A stretch of DNA of 64,000 nucleotides from Anoplolepis gracilipes (lineage: Eukaryota; Arthropoda; Insecta; Hymenoptera; Formicidae): assembly GCF_047496725.1 (NCBI RefSeq), contig NC_132976.1, positions 10,896,001 through 10,960,000 on the forward strand, given 5' to 3'. How positions within the stretch are numbered: position 1 is the first letter of the stretch; every line of letters starts with the position of its first letter. A model generated the notes under the pieces. The model was given only the letters and a program-made list of their open reading frames with translations. It did not search any database and had not been told where the DNA came from. This document shows positions 13,203 through 25,465 of this stretch, piece by piece. Both the position numbers and the translations under genes were made by a program.

Positions 13203-13826
13203 ATGAGCGAAAAACATCGTGTTCTCGCTATCTCCCTCAGGCTGGTCAATGAAGAAGAGATGGGGACGGAGTGCCTGGAAACGTTTGCTCTCAACAGAAA
13301 CAAAGGTGTCAGTTCTCTCGAGCATATCTCGGAAGCGTCAATCCTTTCGATCGGACAGCTCGAAATGGAAGGGGCCATTGTTTTTGCCTTTGGTCTCCAT
13401 TCCGCCCTCTTACATCCCCGTTTTCAACCCCCGATCAGCCTCTGCCGAGTTCTTCTCTCGCCTTCGATTCGAAGGGGGAAAGGTAGAAGCTGCGAGGAAT
13501 CAATTATGGAACTTTTCAAATTTGTCAGTAATATTGAGATTTCTTTTATACCCGGGGAGCTCATAATTGAAGTCTATCGGAGGACGAGAAGACTTCGTAT
13601 GCCCGGAATAGTACGGGCGCGAAATGGAAGAGGGGGAAAAGTGAACTTTTTGTTTTTCACTCGACTATTGTTTCCTATTGCCCGAGCCCATCAGCATTCC
13701 TCCTTCCTCTCTTTCGCGCTTGTTCATTTTGCCGCGAGGGAACGAGGGACGTCTTTTCCGCGTCGCGTAGACGATTTCCGTTCAATTTCTCGCGTAGTCG
13801 CGAAGTCCCGACTCCGGTGGGAATGA
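13203..13826 (+). other. 207-codon open frame, longest in window, no homology
   Basis: The frame begins MSEKHRVLAISLRLVNEEEM at an ATG immediately after AT-rich DNA and ends at TGA. The first third is balanced in composition. The rest becomes rich in Arg, Ser, Phe and Leu, as expected from translating GC-richer non-coding DNA. I see no signal peptide, membrane segment, zinc finger, catalytic motif or repeat. Two shorter plus-strand frames overlap it in other phases. A frame this long is uncommon by chance but not impossible in a 64-kb window with GC-rich patches. It could be an orphan gene, a retained fragment or chance. Confidence 0.15.
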
Positions 13827-14347
13827 CCCGCGAATCGAAAGAAAACTGTCGCCTGAAAAGGAATCCAGTTCGTAAAATCTTATCGTCTTATTCGAAGCGT
13901 TTGTCGCGTGCCAACAGCAAATAGACGTTCATCAGCTGAATCGATATGCGTGATTGTATTTTCGCAAATTGACGACAGAATGGATATTAAGTGTTTCTTT
14001 GAAAGAGATCTTGTTTTTTTCTCCTAAATTAATTTTGAGTTTATTTAATAGAATGGGATTTTATTAGCTTTTATAGAATGACTTTTAATAGACGTTCTAA
14101 TTAGATTACTTTACTCTCTAAAAAATGAATTATTATTTTTTCTGAAACTGAATTGCGACTGAAGATTGATTTCGAGTTTTTTTCAGAACAAAAAATATAT
14201 TTCTGGAGATTTCTAAATATTAAAATTATTAAAAACATAATTTAAAAAATAAAGAGTAATATGTCATATTTAGATTTTTACAAAGAGAAAAAAACTTTTG
14301 CCAAAATTTGTCGTATGTTACGAGTTATGATAACTGACTGATAGATT

Positions 14348-14485
14348 CATTATCGTGAGATATAAAATTATGCAATTTAAATATATTTAATTTCTCTCTT
14401 TGTAATAGTTTCTTGTCATTATCGTAAGATATAAAATTATGCAATTTAAATATTCAATTTCTCTCTTTGTAATAGTTTCTTGTCA
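14348..14485 (+). repeat. Tandem duplication of a 69-bp unit
   Basis: Two adjacent copies start at 14348 and 14417, both beginning CATTATCGT. They differ by one substitution (GAGA against AAGA) and a small length change in the ATATATT/ATATT stretch; the rest matches, including the shared end TAATAGTTTCTTGTCA. The high identity suggests a fairly recent local duplication by slippage or unequal exchange. Confidence 0.9.
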
Positions 14486-16361
14486 ATACAATCGGTCACA
14501 AAATTCGATACGATAAGTTCGCTCCGAGTCTGCTTTCGTTGCGTTTCTCCTAATGTAAATATTTGGATTGAGATTCGCGAGTTACGCTTGTGCGCTTATG
14601 AACGATTGTTTTCAATCGTCGAATAAAAGTTCGTCGGATCCCTGGTAAGACGAGCAGGTTTAATTACCCGGTTGTTCGGACCAGTGGCTCGTTGTAACCG
14701 TGTTAGTGACGAAATTAATACGCCGTCGTCGTATCGTGCTCATTTTCATTAAAATAAAATTAAAACAAAATTTCCATCGACTTGAGGAAGGTTCGCCGGT
14801 CCGAACGGTGAATTTCAATGTCGCACAATCGAGGGAAATTAGGCTGTTGAAGAGCCGGCAAGTTCTGGATACTGCGTTTACAACGTCTAATGGATATAAC
14901 ACGTCGAGAAATCGTGCCTTCTTTAATTCTGTAACGTGAGTGTAATACCATATTCGAGAAAATTAATAAACATTACTAATTGGAATAATAAATCGTGACG
15001 CTCACAGATACGTTATTAATTCGTGATCTAAAATAATGTAATGTGCTTTCCAGGCTTGCGCGCATGTATTTGTCTCGGGTCGCTTTTATATCCCAGCAAC
15101 TTTTGTCCGCGGCGTACGATTCACGCTCTGGTGGACATGTCCTCCTCCGTTTTCTACCTGTTCGTTTCGAAAGTTGCCTGAATGATGCTCCGCGCTTACA
15201 GAACGCTCTCGGTGTGGGTTTCAAGGGAGAGGGAGCCGGCTCGGGGGTCGGCGAGGGTAGGACGTAAAAAGGATTGGGGCACATTGAGGGCAGCGTGTGC
15301 GGTCGGATTGTTACAAGGAAACAATAATAAAAGTTGCATTAATTAAGAGGGTAGTTGCAGAGCGGAGGTGCTCGTTAGACGGGAACCTTCCGTTCTGTCG
15401 GTTTATCGACACGCGCGGCTCTTGTATTTTTGTTGTTTTGCTTATTGATAACGACTACTGTGCTGGTAAGCTCGTCGTCGTAACAACATCACGCTGCAAT
15501 AAAGTCAAACATTGTGGTATGATCTGTGCAAAGTACTCGACAAACGCAAATTTATAGTATTAAAACAGTCGTTAATTGTAGGTTTTAACGTATACATATC
15601 TTTATTATTATAAAATAACTTTATTATGAAAAATAGCATATCTTGTAAGAATTTTTAAATTATAATAAATTTATCTATTTATGTCTATTATAAGAAAATT
15701 TTTCAAATCATAGTTGTGTCATTCTTAAAAGAAACTAATTACATAACTGGGGGATTATATAAAATATAATTGTTTGCTTTTCTGTAGAAGTAGAATTTTG
15801 ATGAATTGTTTTGTGCAATTTTTTTTAATTGTTAAATGTCACTTATATTTTTTTTTTCATTTTACTATCATTGAAACCTGTTTCTGAATGAAATTAGGTT
15901 CAAGATTTGCAAATTTTTTAATATAAAGTTAGAGTCTTACGGAAATTTCTCGTTCGGAACGTTCATAGCTCGTTGTCAATGTACCTTCGAAACGATATTA
16001 TCCTATTTCTCTACACCCTTACCGGCCTCACGACTCGATTATCTCATCAATTTTCATTATGTATTACGGCACATCGACGCTGATTAAAGTCGCATCAGGT
16101 TTACTATGTTTTCTTGCCAATGTATGTGTATGTATATGTGTATGCACGAGCGGCTCGTTCGCGGTCGCGATGACTATACGCAGTAATTAAGAACCGCATT
16201 TCGAAAGCCTCGGCTATTATTCGCACTCGTTGGGTAATTGATCGATCGCGCCTCGAAGTTACATCGGGTATATTCGACGATGAATGAGCGACGGTTGATA
16301 TTTGGGGCAAGATGGGGTAATTATGGCATGGGGTGAGTTAGATGGGCGGAGAGAAAAAGAG

Positions 16362-16417
16362 TCGGAAACATTCCGAGGCCATCGTTACGTTATGGTATCG
16401 ACATAACGTCATGATGG
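16362..16417. other. Two adjacent hairpins
   Basis: The first hairpin is TCGGAA-ACA-TTCCGA at 16362-16376. The second spans 16379-16417 with 16-base arms and two mismatches around a 7-base loop, its inner stem being ACGTTATG with CATAACGT. Back-to-back stems suggest local structure, either in a transcript or as an old mobile-element end. No known family is recognised. Confidence 0.45.
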
Positions 16418-18333
16418 AAAAATTGATAGAATTTTATAAATGTGTATATAAGAACTAAAGGGAAAGTGATTGAGAATATAAGTCAAATTTTAATACTTTA
16501 ATGTAAGAAAAAAATAAAGTCGAGAAGTAACGCAGACAAACGTAGTGTCGCGTTTCTAATAGTTTCTTGAGAAATCTTGCGTTGCATCGCGAAGGAAATT
16601 ATCGAGAGGATAGGAAACGGAGAAAAGTCAGGCGACGGATGGTTAAATCCCCTTAATTGTCAGAGTTAAATAATTCACTGTCAATCTCTTCACCCTTCTC
16701 GCAGCGAATTGTAACGTACCAGCGAGTGAGAAAGAGCGCGCCAGACGTCATACCGTCTTTTAATTATTCTACCCCGAATGGCAAATAATATAATTCATTT
16801 CACTGTTTGGACCACCGTCGAAGGGCGCCGGATTACCGATTTCTTTCGCCCTCGTTTCTAGGCACGATTGAAGATTCCCCTAACACTTTCCTAAACACTT
16901 TACCTCAAATTTTCAGTGCTTATTTCAGATATAATAGTAACTGTCTTAAAAATTATTTTAGAGAAATTTAGTCTTTTCTCACAATTCAAATAAATTAATG
17001 TTTTAAACGACGTAAAAAAAATAATGATATAATTCTCTTTATTTGTGTAAAAGATCAAGAAATTATTATTTTAAATCTTTTGAGAATTAACGTACTTATA
17101 TTTCTCATTGCATAGTTTATTAATCGCATGTTATCGATTCGAATAAAACGAGTAACACTGTATATTTTAAAATAAAATAAAAAATATCAGTGTTTATATC
17201 ATGAGCTTTTATTGAAGCTTTAATTGCTATTCTAGTATCTCAATCTTCGATCTTTCTCGCCAGACAGCTTCAGATACAAGTCGAATATCATGAATCGACT
17301 AATAAGAGGCCCGCTAAAGGATAGTAGCAGTAATAGAAGGAAGTAGAATACCTGAGTCGCGCCCTACGCAGAGTAACCCTATAGAAATTCGTACCGCAAT
17401 TACGTGGTGTGGCCGCGTTCACACGAATCCTGGCTAATCCTGTGAATGTGACCACCGAACCGTGGCCGGACGACTCTGGATGTTCGCAGAGAACGACAAT
17501 GGACGAATCGCGCTCAGGGACAAAGATCTCAGGCACCAATTAATGTCCAACGATGTCCTTTGAAAGGTGCCCTGGGTGATGATGCAACGCAAAACACTTG
17601 TTTCCAAGCACTTTTGATAAAAACTCATTCGCACGCGATGATAATTAAAAATAACTGCTAATTAAAATTGACGACACCAATTGTAGAAAGATACATGCTA
17701 ATATTTGATGAAATATCAATAATATTTTTTCCGACGTGTGTTATTATAATGATATCATGCGAATATATATTCACATTTTCTAATTTTAATTTACTAAAAG
17801 ATATAAAAATTTAATTTTAATTTTACACGTATATAATTTTAGATATGATTTAATTATAATGCACATATAATTTCTTCTATTTATTTATGCTATCAATTCT
17901 CTTATCTAAATTAAACATTGTCATCTTTGAATAAAATCATCATGTCTACGAGTGAATTCGCACGTAATATATACGACCCGAGGGAGGCATAGGAAGACGG
18001 TAAAAGCTCGCATGGATTTATGTCATGTATCACTATCCATTGCGATATTACCACGTTGTGTCGCGCCAACATTCGCACGGCCATTCACAGTCTCGGTGGC
18101 AATCGGTCGCGAGGTGCACAGTAGACGCTGACTTGCCGTAGAAGCGGGCGACAATATGGGGTGGTGGTGATGATTGTTAGCTGGCTGGCGGGCGCGAGCG
18201 CGCGGCGTATAAGGTGAATTTGAGAGCGGCAAGACTAGATATCTAATTAACAGCCAGCCGACAATGGCAGAGCCATTCGTCGTAGCGTCGCGTGAATCGT
18301 ATCTGTCTTTAGGCCCCGTTCCGCTCGTTCGTT

Positions 18334-18353
18334 CGCGCGTGTATACACGCGCG
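18334..18353. other. Perfect 20-bp palindrome, Z-DNA-prone
   Basis: CGCGCGTGTATACACGCGCG reads the same on both strands with no loop. Apart from the TA steps at its centre it is CG/TG alternation, so purines and pyrimidines alternate throughout. Such sequences can adopt left-handed or cruciform DNA under torsion. Confidence 0.9.
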
Positions 18354-18556
18354 GGCGGCGAAAAGGACGCGAGTCGAGAGGGTGGTTTCCCTCAGAGTGG
18401 CGTGCGCTATTCATCCGTGATGTGAGAGGCGACGTTTTCTCTATCCTCCTCTATCCGGAATGTTCGTTATTCGTGTCACCTCCCTTTCTACCTTCACCAG
18501 TTTAGTAAAATCCCGTCGGCGAATACCATCTCGCCATGATTTTTGTGTTCTCCCTC

Positions 18557-18575
18557 TTTTTTTTTTTTTTTTTTT
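18557..18575. repeat. Poly-T tract
   Basis: A pure T run of about 19 bases in GC-mixed DNA. Nothing nearby shows it to be a retroposon tail. Confidence 0.9.
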
Positions 18576-21417
18576 ACACTCGCCAGAAACGGTGGACGTG
18601 GAAAAATTCGTTTCTCGAAATTTTGCAGTCGAGTTCGGCCTCTTTTAAAGTGCAATCAAGCGCTATAGAGTCTTCGACGCTATTGTAGTCACGTTTCCGC
18701 TTTTTGCAAAATAGTATTTTTTTTTTACTTTGTTGGAGTAAACTTTTGTTTGTATGCTACTTTTTGCATTTTTAAATAATCCTTCTTATACACGGTAGTA
18801 TCGACAAATGAATGGTAGAGAAAACTAAAAAAAGAATAATTTTGAGATCAGGAATCCATAGACTGTTTAAAAAAATTAAAACATAGGAAACGCAATAAAC
18901 AACATAATAAATAATACTAATATTTTATATTTAACTTAATATTGGATGTGCAAGAAAAAGTAATATATTTATTTAAATTACAAAATTCTTCATATTTCTT
19001 GGTTCTGAAAATGATTTTTACATAGACCTATAAGATTCTCAGAGTTTTTTATTTAGATAAAAATTAATATTCGATTACATTTTCCGCGATGATCATTTGC
19101 ATTTACGCATCTTAACGGTGAGTTCGCCGTGACGCTTAACAATAACCCATTCTGCGTAGCAACTGTTTTTGACGAAATACAGGCAAAGTTGTAATCCGAC
19201 ACTTCGATGGTCCTGGCAGTGCTGGTCGACCGCCTAATCGCCTACACGCGCTATTACATATCCAAAGTTGTAACTAGTTCGTCGGGTTGTGTGCGCGGCA
19301 TTATGCTCGCACGTACACGCGTATGCGCGCGATCTGTGCACGCGTGCGAGAAGGATACGAACAATCCCTGTCGACGACGTGCCAGACGGTAAACAGCTAA
19401 GCAGCCGCCAACGAGCTTCGAGCGCGTGTATGTGCGCGTGGTATTAAAAGTTCTCCCCGAGAACATCGCGCGTTGCATGAAAAGCTGCGGCTCGTATGGA
19501 CCGTCATTATTTGCGCAAGCTGTTATTATTCGGGAATTTCGAATTCGCCCACCATTCTGAAAGCACGCTTAGAGAACTTGCAAGCTCGCTGCGCTGCATT
19601 TCGTTCCATCTAACTTGTATTATGTCCGATCGTATGCTCGCATCTGCATGCAGATTCGCGATGGAAAATAATCTTGTATAATGCGTATACGTAGGTAATG
19701 CGCGTGGATAAAAAAAACTGACTGTTTACAATCACGATAAGAATGGAAAATTTTCATTTTTATATATAGATTGCGGCGGTTATAATACAATACATCTAGC
19801 TATACGTACACATTGATGGATACGATTGGCGAGACCGATCGTTCCCGAAATATTTTTCCTCGGAAAAAAAAGAAAAAAAAAAAAAGAGAAAGATATCGCT
19901 TGGGGAAGTTTGTCGACAATTAGAATCACTAAGGATGGCCATGACGAGAGATAGAGGCGAGGGAGGGTTAGAAAGGGAAAAAAAAAGTTTAATTATAAAC
20001 ACGGAGATGCTGGGAGAGACGAGGAGTACGGTGTTCAGGGAAAGGATGAGAACGAGAACGATGACGAGGAGACGAGAGGACGACTACGATGTAGCCGGCC
20101 AAATGGTCACGGCTTAGCGCCGGGGAAAACTCTTTCAGCCAAACGAAGGGAATCCGTCCAGAGATTATCCCTTGGCTTCAAAAAGTTGTTAATTACTTGG
20201 ATTTTCTCCTCCGTCCCGCCGTGTTAACTCCCTCGTGCGTTCTTGCAGGCGCGGCCGCGGCGCCGTTCCTGCTTTTATATCGGAACATTTTTTAATCTCT
20301 CCTCGTCTTCGACGTAGTTCGGCGAGCCGACACAATCGCAATTAGGCGCGGATCGTTAATCGGTTGTTATATCCGAGATTTCCACGATGTAATTCGGCGA
20401 TCGAGACGAGCCTTCGCTTTTGTGCTTTGCATCAAATTAAAACCAGGCAGGGTGTTCTCGATTTTTCGGTCCGCAATCAATTCGCTGTTTGCTCTGATTG
20501 CTTTATTGCTTCATACGAGCGGGATCGATGACAGGATGACATAGACAATAAAGGAACAGTTTATCTTGTCATTTGAGTTTTGTTATTTACAACATAATTC
20601 GTCTCGTTACTATCCTCTCTGCTATTGTCGCGTTCAGCCCTTCACGTTGGAAATATCCTACGTGAAGTCGGGAAGTGAGGAAGGCGATCACTTTGTGGTC
20701 ATGCAGGTCGCGGTGACTTGACCATTAGCCGTGGCGCGTCCTTTGCCACTGTAGACGACGGCAAGGGTGAGGGTTACACCAAGAACTTCGCGACCGGTCC
20801 AGCTGCAAATATCGTTAACGTTGGCCACGGTCAGCGCAGAGGCGGCCAGCTAGTAATTTTGCAGCAGTTTGTCGAACAACAACAACAACAAGAACAAACC
20901 ACGCCAAGGCGGTCCCTCAACGCTGGGGCCAGAGTGCAGCCAATATCGCGACACCGAACATATCGCCTCGTGGCGAGAAGCGCGACACCGCGTTGCGTTC
21001 CTTTCTTTTTGAGATAGATAAAATATATAGTCGGGAGTTCATTGCACATTCGTGAACTTCCCATGAGTCATTTATCTTAATTACTGTAGCAGCAATTTCG
21101 TAAACAGTTAAATACGTTTGTATTTACAATTTTGCAGTAGTAATTTCAGTAATAGTTATTTATTACAATCCTTAGGATCAACATTTTTTTCTTTTATTTT
21201 GATTTCTATCAAGAGAATGTAATGGATATATTATCTCTTTGTTATTTATGTCCAAGATATTTAAGAATAACCATTAATTTTGTCATTTAATTTGCTGATT
21301 TTTCAATCAATTTTGAATCATTTTTGCTTTACAATTGTCGAAGCGCTTATAGATTTTATGTAAAAGTGATAAAAAAATAAAATACTTTGAATATAAGGCT
21401 CTTAATATTTACAAATA

Positions 21418-21667
21418 AACAACTAAGAACTTGGCGAATGAGAGCCAACGCGGATAATGCGTCGATTTCGCAGAAAATAATTTTTTCTGCGAAATTGATT
21501 CGTGCACAAGGCATATATTTTTCTTGGTGTATTTAACCAAGATTTTTATTCTCATCTTTGAGAATTTTAAAAATCCCTCCTTACTCCCCTAAAGAGATGT
21601 AGGCGAGAAAAATATCGGGACGCGTTAACATCCGCGTTGGCTCTTATTCGCCAAGTTCCTAGTTGTT
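21418..21667. mobile_element. 250-bp element with 38-bp terminal inverted repeats
   Basis: The left end (21418-21455, starting AACAACTAAGAACTTGGCGA) is the reverse complement of the right end (21630-21667) with only about two mismatches. The interior is AT-rich, has no open frame, and contains a perfect internal hairpin at 21465-21495 (13-bp arms). This is the structure of a non-autonomous DNA transposon (MITE). I could not see a clear target-site duplication, so the superfamily stays open. The strong match between the ends indicates a fairly young insertion. Confidence 0.8.
21465..21495. other. Internal hairpin of the 250-bp element
   Basis: The arms ATTTCGCAGAAAA and TTTTCTGCGAAAT pair perfectly around a short AT-rich loop, lying off-centre inside the element. 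Confidence 0.8.
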
Positions 21668-23561
21668 TGTTTCTAAAAAATAAAACTAGTTATTATATAA
21701 TCCAGTAAACTAATTTAATTAATTTTTTTATTAATAGATGTATATTTCAAAATTAACTTATTTAAAATTTTTAAAATGTTTCCGTGGAAAACATCCATAA
21801 TTATTTATTAGAAAATTATTAAAATCGATTTTTTTTTCTTTAAATGAAGATTTGAGTAAGAACAAAGTTTTTTAAAAAACATACCTATATCTGAAAAGGA
21901 TTTAATATAAAAAATATAGTTAAATATGAATATAGCAACTTAGGAGAGACATAACAAAATGGGTTGTATGATAATGAAATGTATAATTCCATTTCACATA
22001 CGATGTGTTTAATTATGCATATGCGCTCGTAAAGTTCAGAGATAATTATACCAGCGTTTCTACTCTCTCCACTTAATCGAGGAAAATATTTATACATCTA
22101 TGGAGCGATAACGTGAATAAATATGAAGATTATGTGTGTAAATACTGAAACACACACACACACGTAGGAAAGAAAATAACGTACGAGAGGAGAACTCGTG
22201 TCGATCTCGCAGTTCTAAGTTGTTACGGGGTCGAAGATACTCCCGAAGAGGAAATATGAAATTTCTTGGAGGGTGTGACACAGCCCTGGTCAATATCATC
22301 CGCAAATATGACCGAGCTGTTCTGTTGCTGCTGCGATATATGACGTAATGTTTCATCTTTAAAACTTTTGCCGCAACTGTTTTCGCAATATTTATGTGAG
22401 CATATAAGGAAAAATAATTGTATTTCTCGTACTTTTCAGATATATAATTTGCTAAGAATACATATATATAGATAAGTATGTTGTGTGTGTGTGTGTGTAT
22501 ATTTATATATATATATATATATGTATATATGAGAATCAAAATTTGACTTATAATTGAACCACGCAACGTGATTCGCGACGTGCATTGTACGTGTAATTCA
22601 TCCAAATATTTGCAAGATTACTATATTCCCACAGGATATAAGATCGTGCCTGTTTCTCGTATTTGTATGTATACCCGATGTACCTCTCAGTCGGTCGGGG
22701 AAATCTAAACTTGCCAGTTTCAGCAATTTCTCTCCTTATTGTAAACACCATCGCGGTTAGAAATTTGTTAGTAGTGACATCCGTGTACGAGTTAATTAAT
22801 TTGATTTTTACTTATGCGTTCTTTGCTTCGTACGTTTACACATATTGTTAATCGAATTTGATCTCGTGTCAGCATAATTTTACAATGTAATCATATCGTA
22901 TCACATTTACGAAATATCTTTGGCGTGATATGCCTTTTGGCATCCGTTTTTCTTCGCGTTTCGTTTGTGTCGTCGTAAATCTCGCCCGCGCGCGAGATTA
23001 ATAACCTTTATTTTCGACAGTTGAAAAAATCCGCCGTTGCACAGAATGTGTTTACCGCCCGACTTGTCCCGCGGCCACGTAGGGTCGTAAAACCCGGCGT
23101 GCAAAACCGGTCGCACGTATTTTTCACCGCAGGCGAAATCTCGCGCCCGCAGTTCCCTCCCTCGCGATGGGGTTGTTCATAAATTTTCCCGCAGACGCTG
23201 TGGTATACTCCGGTTCGCGAAAATGAAATGCACTCGCTGAGAGATGGATGATAAGTGAACGATGCCCGGCTTCCGGAAAGGGTGAGGGGGAGGAATCGTC
23301 GATTTCGGCAAGGACGGGAAAAGAGAGCTCGGCGGATCGTAAAACTGTTGACAGCTAAAGTTATACGCGCAACAATACCCGCCGATATTCGCTTATACGT
23401 CGCGATCCGACAGTTTGCGCGACTCGCGCCGCGAAAATGGAATTTTTCTGCGACGCGAAGACGTGCTCGTAAAACCATACATTTTATCGTGTTCGAATCA
23501 CACGGCTGATTTCTAGTCTTTTATGTAGAATAGTGAATGCAGATTGATTATTATCATTTCC
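21668..23561. other. Non-coding DNA with compound dinucleotide repeats
   Basis: AT-rich to 22.15 kb, then a mixture with CA, TG and AT repeats at 22.15 and 22.48-22.53 kb. A CpG-rich patch lies at 22.9-23.5 kb. The minus-strand frame of 171 codons at 22090-22605 reads through the dinucleotide repeats and is not credible as a gene. Confidence 0.6.
22481..22530. repeat. Compound (TG)n(TA)n microsatellite
   Basis: About nine TG units are followed by an interrupted TA run. A short CA run lies at 22150-22163. Confidence 0.85.
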
Positions 23562-23565
23562 TTAA

Positions 23566-24228
23566 CCCTTTGAGTCACAGCGGGTCACCCAGAGACCCAC
23601 CTTTTTTTTCGTAATTTTTTATTGTTTTAATTACTTTTTTATCAACAAATACCGGATTTTTTGTTTCTACAGAGTCTCTAAAACATTAATAAATGTAAAA
23701 AAAAATATGAACAGTCATTAATTGTTAATTGCAAAAATACCATATATAAACGAACAGTCAAAATTAGTACTTTTTTTTACGAAAAAATGCATTTTCTACT
23801 AATCTATTATGACAATAAATACGGCAATTTTTTTATAATCTTAGTACACTCTAAAGTATTTTTCAGAATTTTTTTAGAATTTGCCACCGTGTTTTTTTTT
23901 TGTTAAATCCTCTTTTTTGTGATAAAAAATATATAAAAAGCAATATTTTCTGTTCTAAATTGAAAGTAACAGTTGTATTCTTTTTTAAATTTTTTCTCCG
24001 AAGGTTTTTTTAGATCGCAGAATCTGAATCTAAAAGAAAAAAAATTTAACTTTCAAAATTTAATATAGGGATCCAATATGACGGAAGTAAAATTTCGTCT
24101 GCTATATTGGATCCGTCATCTTGAATTTTGAAAATTTGACAACGGATTCGTAATCAGCGATCCCAAAAACCCTTATATACCAAATTTTATAAAATACTGG
24201 CGATTAGAAAAATTCGTGACTCAAAGGG
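23566..24228. mobile_element. piggyBac-like non-autonomous element, 663 bp
   Basis: The ends are perfect 13-base inverted repeats: CCCTTTGAGTCAC at the left and GTGACTCAAAGGG at the right. The left end is preceded by TTAA, the invariant target of piggyBac transposases; the right flank reads TTAC, which fits a duplicated TTAA with one later mutation. Next to the left end is the GC-rich string GCGGGTCACCCAGAGACCCACC. The interior is AT-rich, lacks an open frame for a transposase, and carries a subterminal inverted repeat (GGATCCAATAT at 24069 with ATATTGGATCC at 24104). CCCTTT-type ends flanked by TTAA are typical of piggyBac. Autonomous elements are several kilobases, so this is a deletion derivative or MITE. 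Confidence 0.85.
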
Positions 24229-24731
24229 TTACAGAGGAAACATCAAATATAGATTACAGATACTAAATATAAAATATTTAATATGAAAAAGAATATATGT
24301 AAAGTAAAATATAATATAAAAATATTATAAACATATATTTTCTTTCTCTTCAGATTTTTTTATCTCTCTATCACATTACAACTTTTTACTATATGATATT
24401 TTGTAAATTATTGTGGTGTACATATATTGTAGCGATTAACCCCTAGCAATATCGGCCGTGGTCGCGCCAATACGGCCGGCACTGTATATCGGAATTCTCT
24501 TCCGGACGAGATCTCTTGTTTCACCTGCAAAGTGCGGCGAGCGAAGCGAGAGCGAGGCAAACTTTTGCGCCCGATCCGCGGTCAGGCGCAGGGTTGGGTG
24601 GGTTGCGGGTGGCAGATCTGCAATCCGGAATGGGATCTGTCTGCTCCAGACGTTACTACCCCGCTTATTCTGTCCGAAAAGCACTATACGAGTCGCCTCT
24701 ACCGCCCACGAAGAGGAGGAAACGGGGCGCC

Positions 24732-24736
24732 GTCGA

Positions 24737-24771
<35 letters not shown>

Positions 24772-24781
24772 ACGCCGACGA
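24732..24781. repeat. (GTC)n trinucleotide repeat
   Basis: About ten GTC units continue into GACGCC repeats. GTC is the rotation of CGT and ACG, so the tract is CpG-dense throughout. Confidence 0.9.
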
Positions 24782-25437
24782 GTAATCTCGTCGTGGGCAG
24801 TCGAGCAGAGCCGGCTTCCAGCACACACGCGGAAAATTCACATTGAAACTGCATTTCCACCGACAGAGCTTGCGGCCTCGCGTCCGAGATTGTCGCGTGT
24901 TCTCCTTCCGTCGCTTGCATGACTGTTATTTTAGAATGTGTGCTTCGATTGAATATATATTTTCTCGAGAGAGAGATGACTGTATATTCAGGTTTATTGT
25001 AAGGGAAAAAAATGTGGAGAAGACATTAATGGGTTAGTTTGATGTATATTTTATTGCATTTGTTAATATATAATTTTTTCTTATTTTAATTGCTTTCTAT
25101 AAATTATTTAGATAATCAAATTATATGACGTAGACAAATTATGTTTTGTTTAATAACTTTCCTTATTTGTAATTAAAATTCTATAAAATATTCTTTATAG
25201 ACTTATCTTTTCTCGACGAATTTATATTTTTTCAAATCGCAGTACGCAATAGCAATCAAGAGGAGTCTGTATTTATAATACATATGGAAATTTATTCAAT
25301 ATAAAGACTTTCATACGGTAATAAAAATGATACATCAGCAAATCATCCCAAGGGTTACCCGCCGATATTTTCTATCGTCAAATGGTTGTTTTATAACTCG
25401 CGTTATGGATTTATGAAAAAAAGATACGTCGTGTTTC

Positions 25438-25465
25438 CTCTCTCTTTCTCTCTCTCTCTCTCTTT
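25438..25465. repeat. (TC)n microsatellite
   Basis: A short TC tract with one TTT interruption. Confidence 0.85.

Larger units (their letters stand above)
13827..18000. other. Non-coding DNA with tandem duplication and hairpins
   Basis: AT-rich DNA alternates with GC patches at 14.5-14.9, 15.05-15.5, 16.55-16.9 and 17.3-17.6 kb. The region holds the 69-bp duplication at 14.35 kb and the hairpin pair at 16.4 kb. No open frame stands out and no RNA gene was recognised. Confidence 0.65.
18001..21417. other. Non-coding, CpG-retaining GC patches
   Basis: GC-rich, CpG-rich patches lie at 18.0-18.7, 19.1-19.7 and 20.0-21.0 kb, the second with long alternating purine-pyrimidine stretches (about 19290-19345 and 19418-19445). 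AT-rich DNA separates them. An open frame at 20718-21017 with a short CAA run starts at TTG, not ATG, and matches no family I know. It may be chance. Confidence 0.6.

Noticed and set aside
20718..21017. 99-codon frame with a Gln run
   Set aside because: It has no ATG at its start (TTG only), and the Gln run is a CAA microsatellite. No homologue is recognised.
22090..22605. 171-codon minus-strand frame
   Set aside because: It reads through TG and TA microsatellites (alternating Ile/Tyr/His/Thr) and is not a protein.
24436..24922. Frames on both strands with Arg, Ser, Val or Asp runs
   Set aside because: These are translations of the (GTC)n repeat in different phases.
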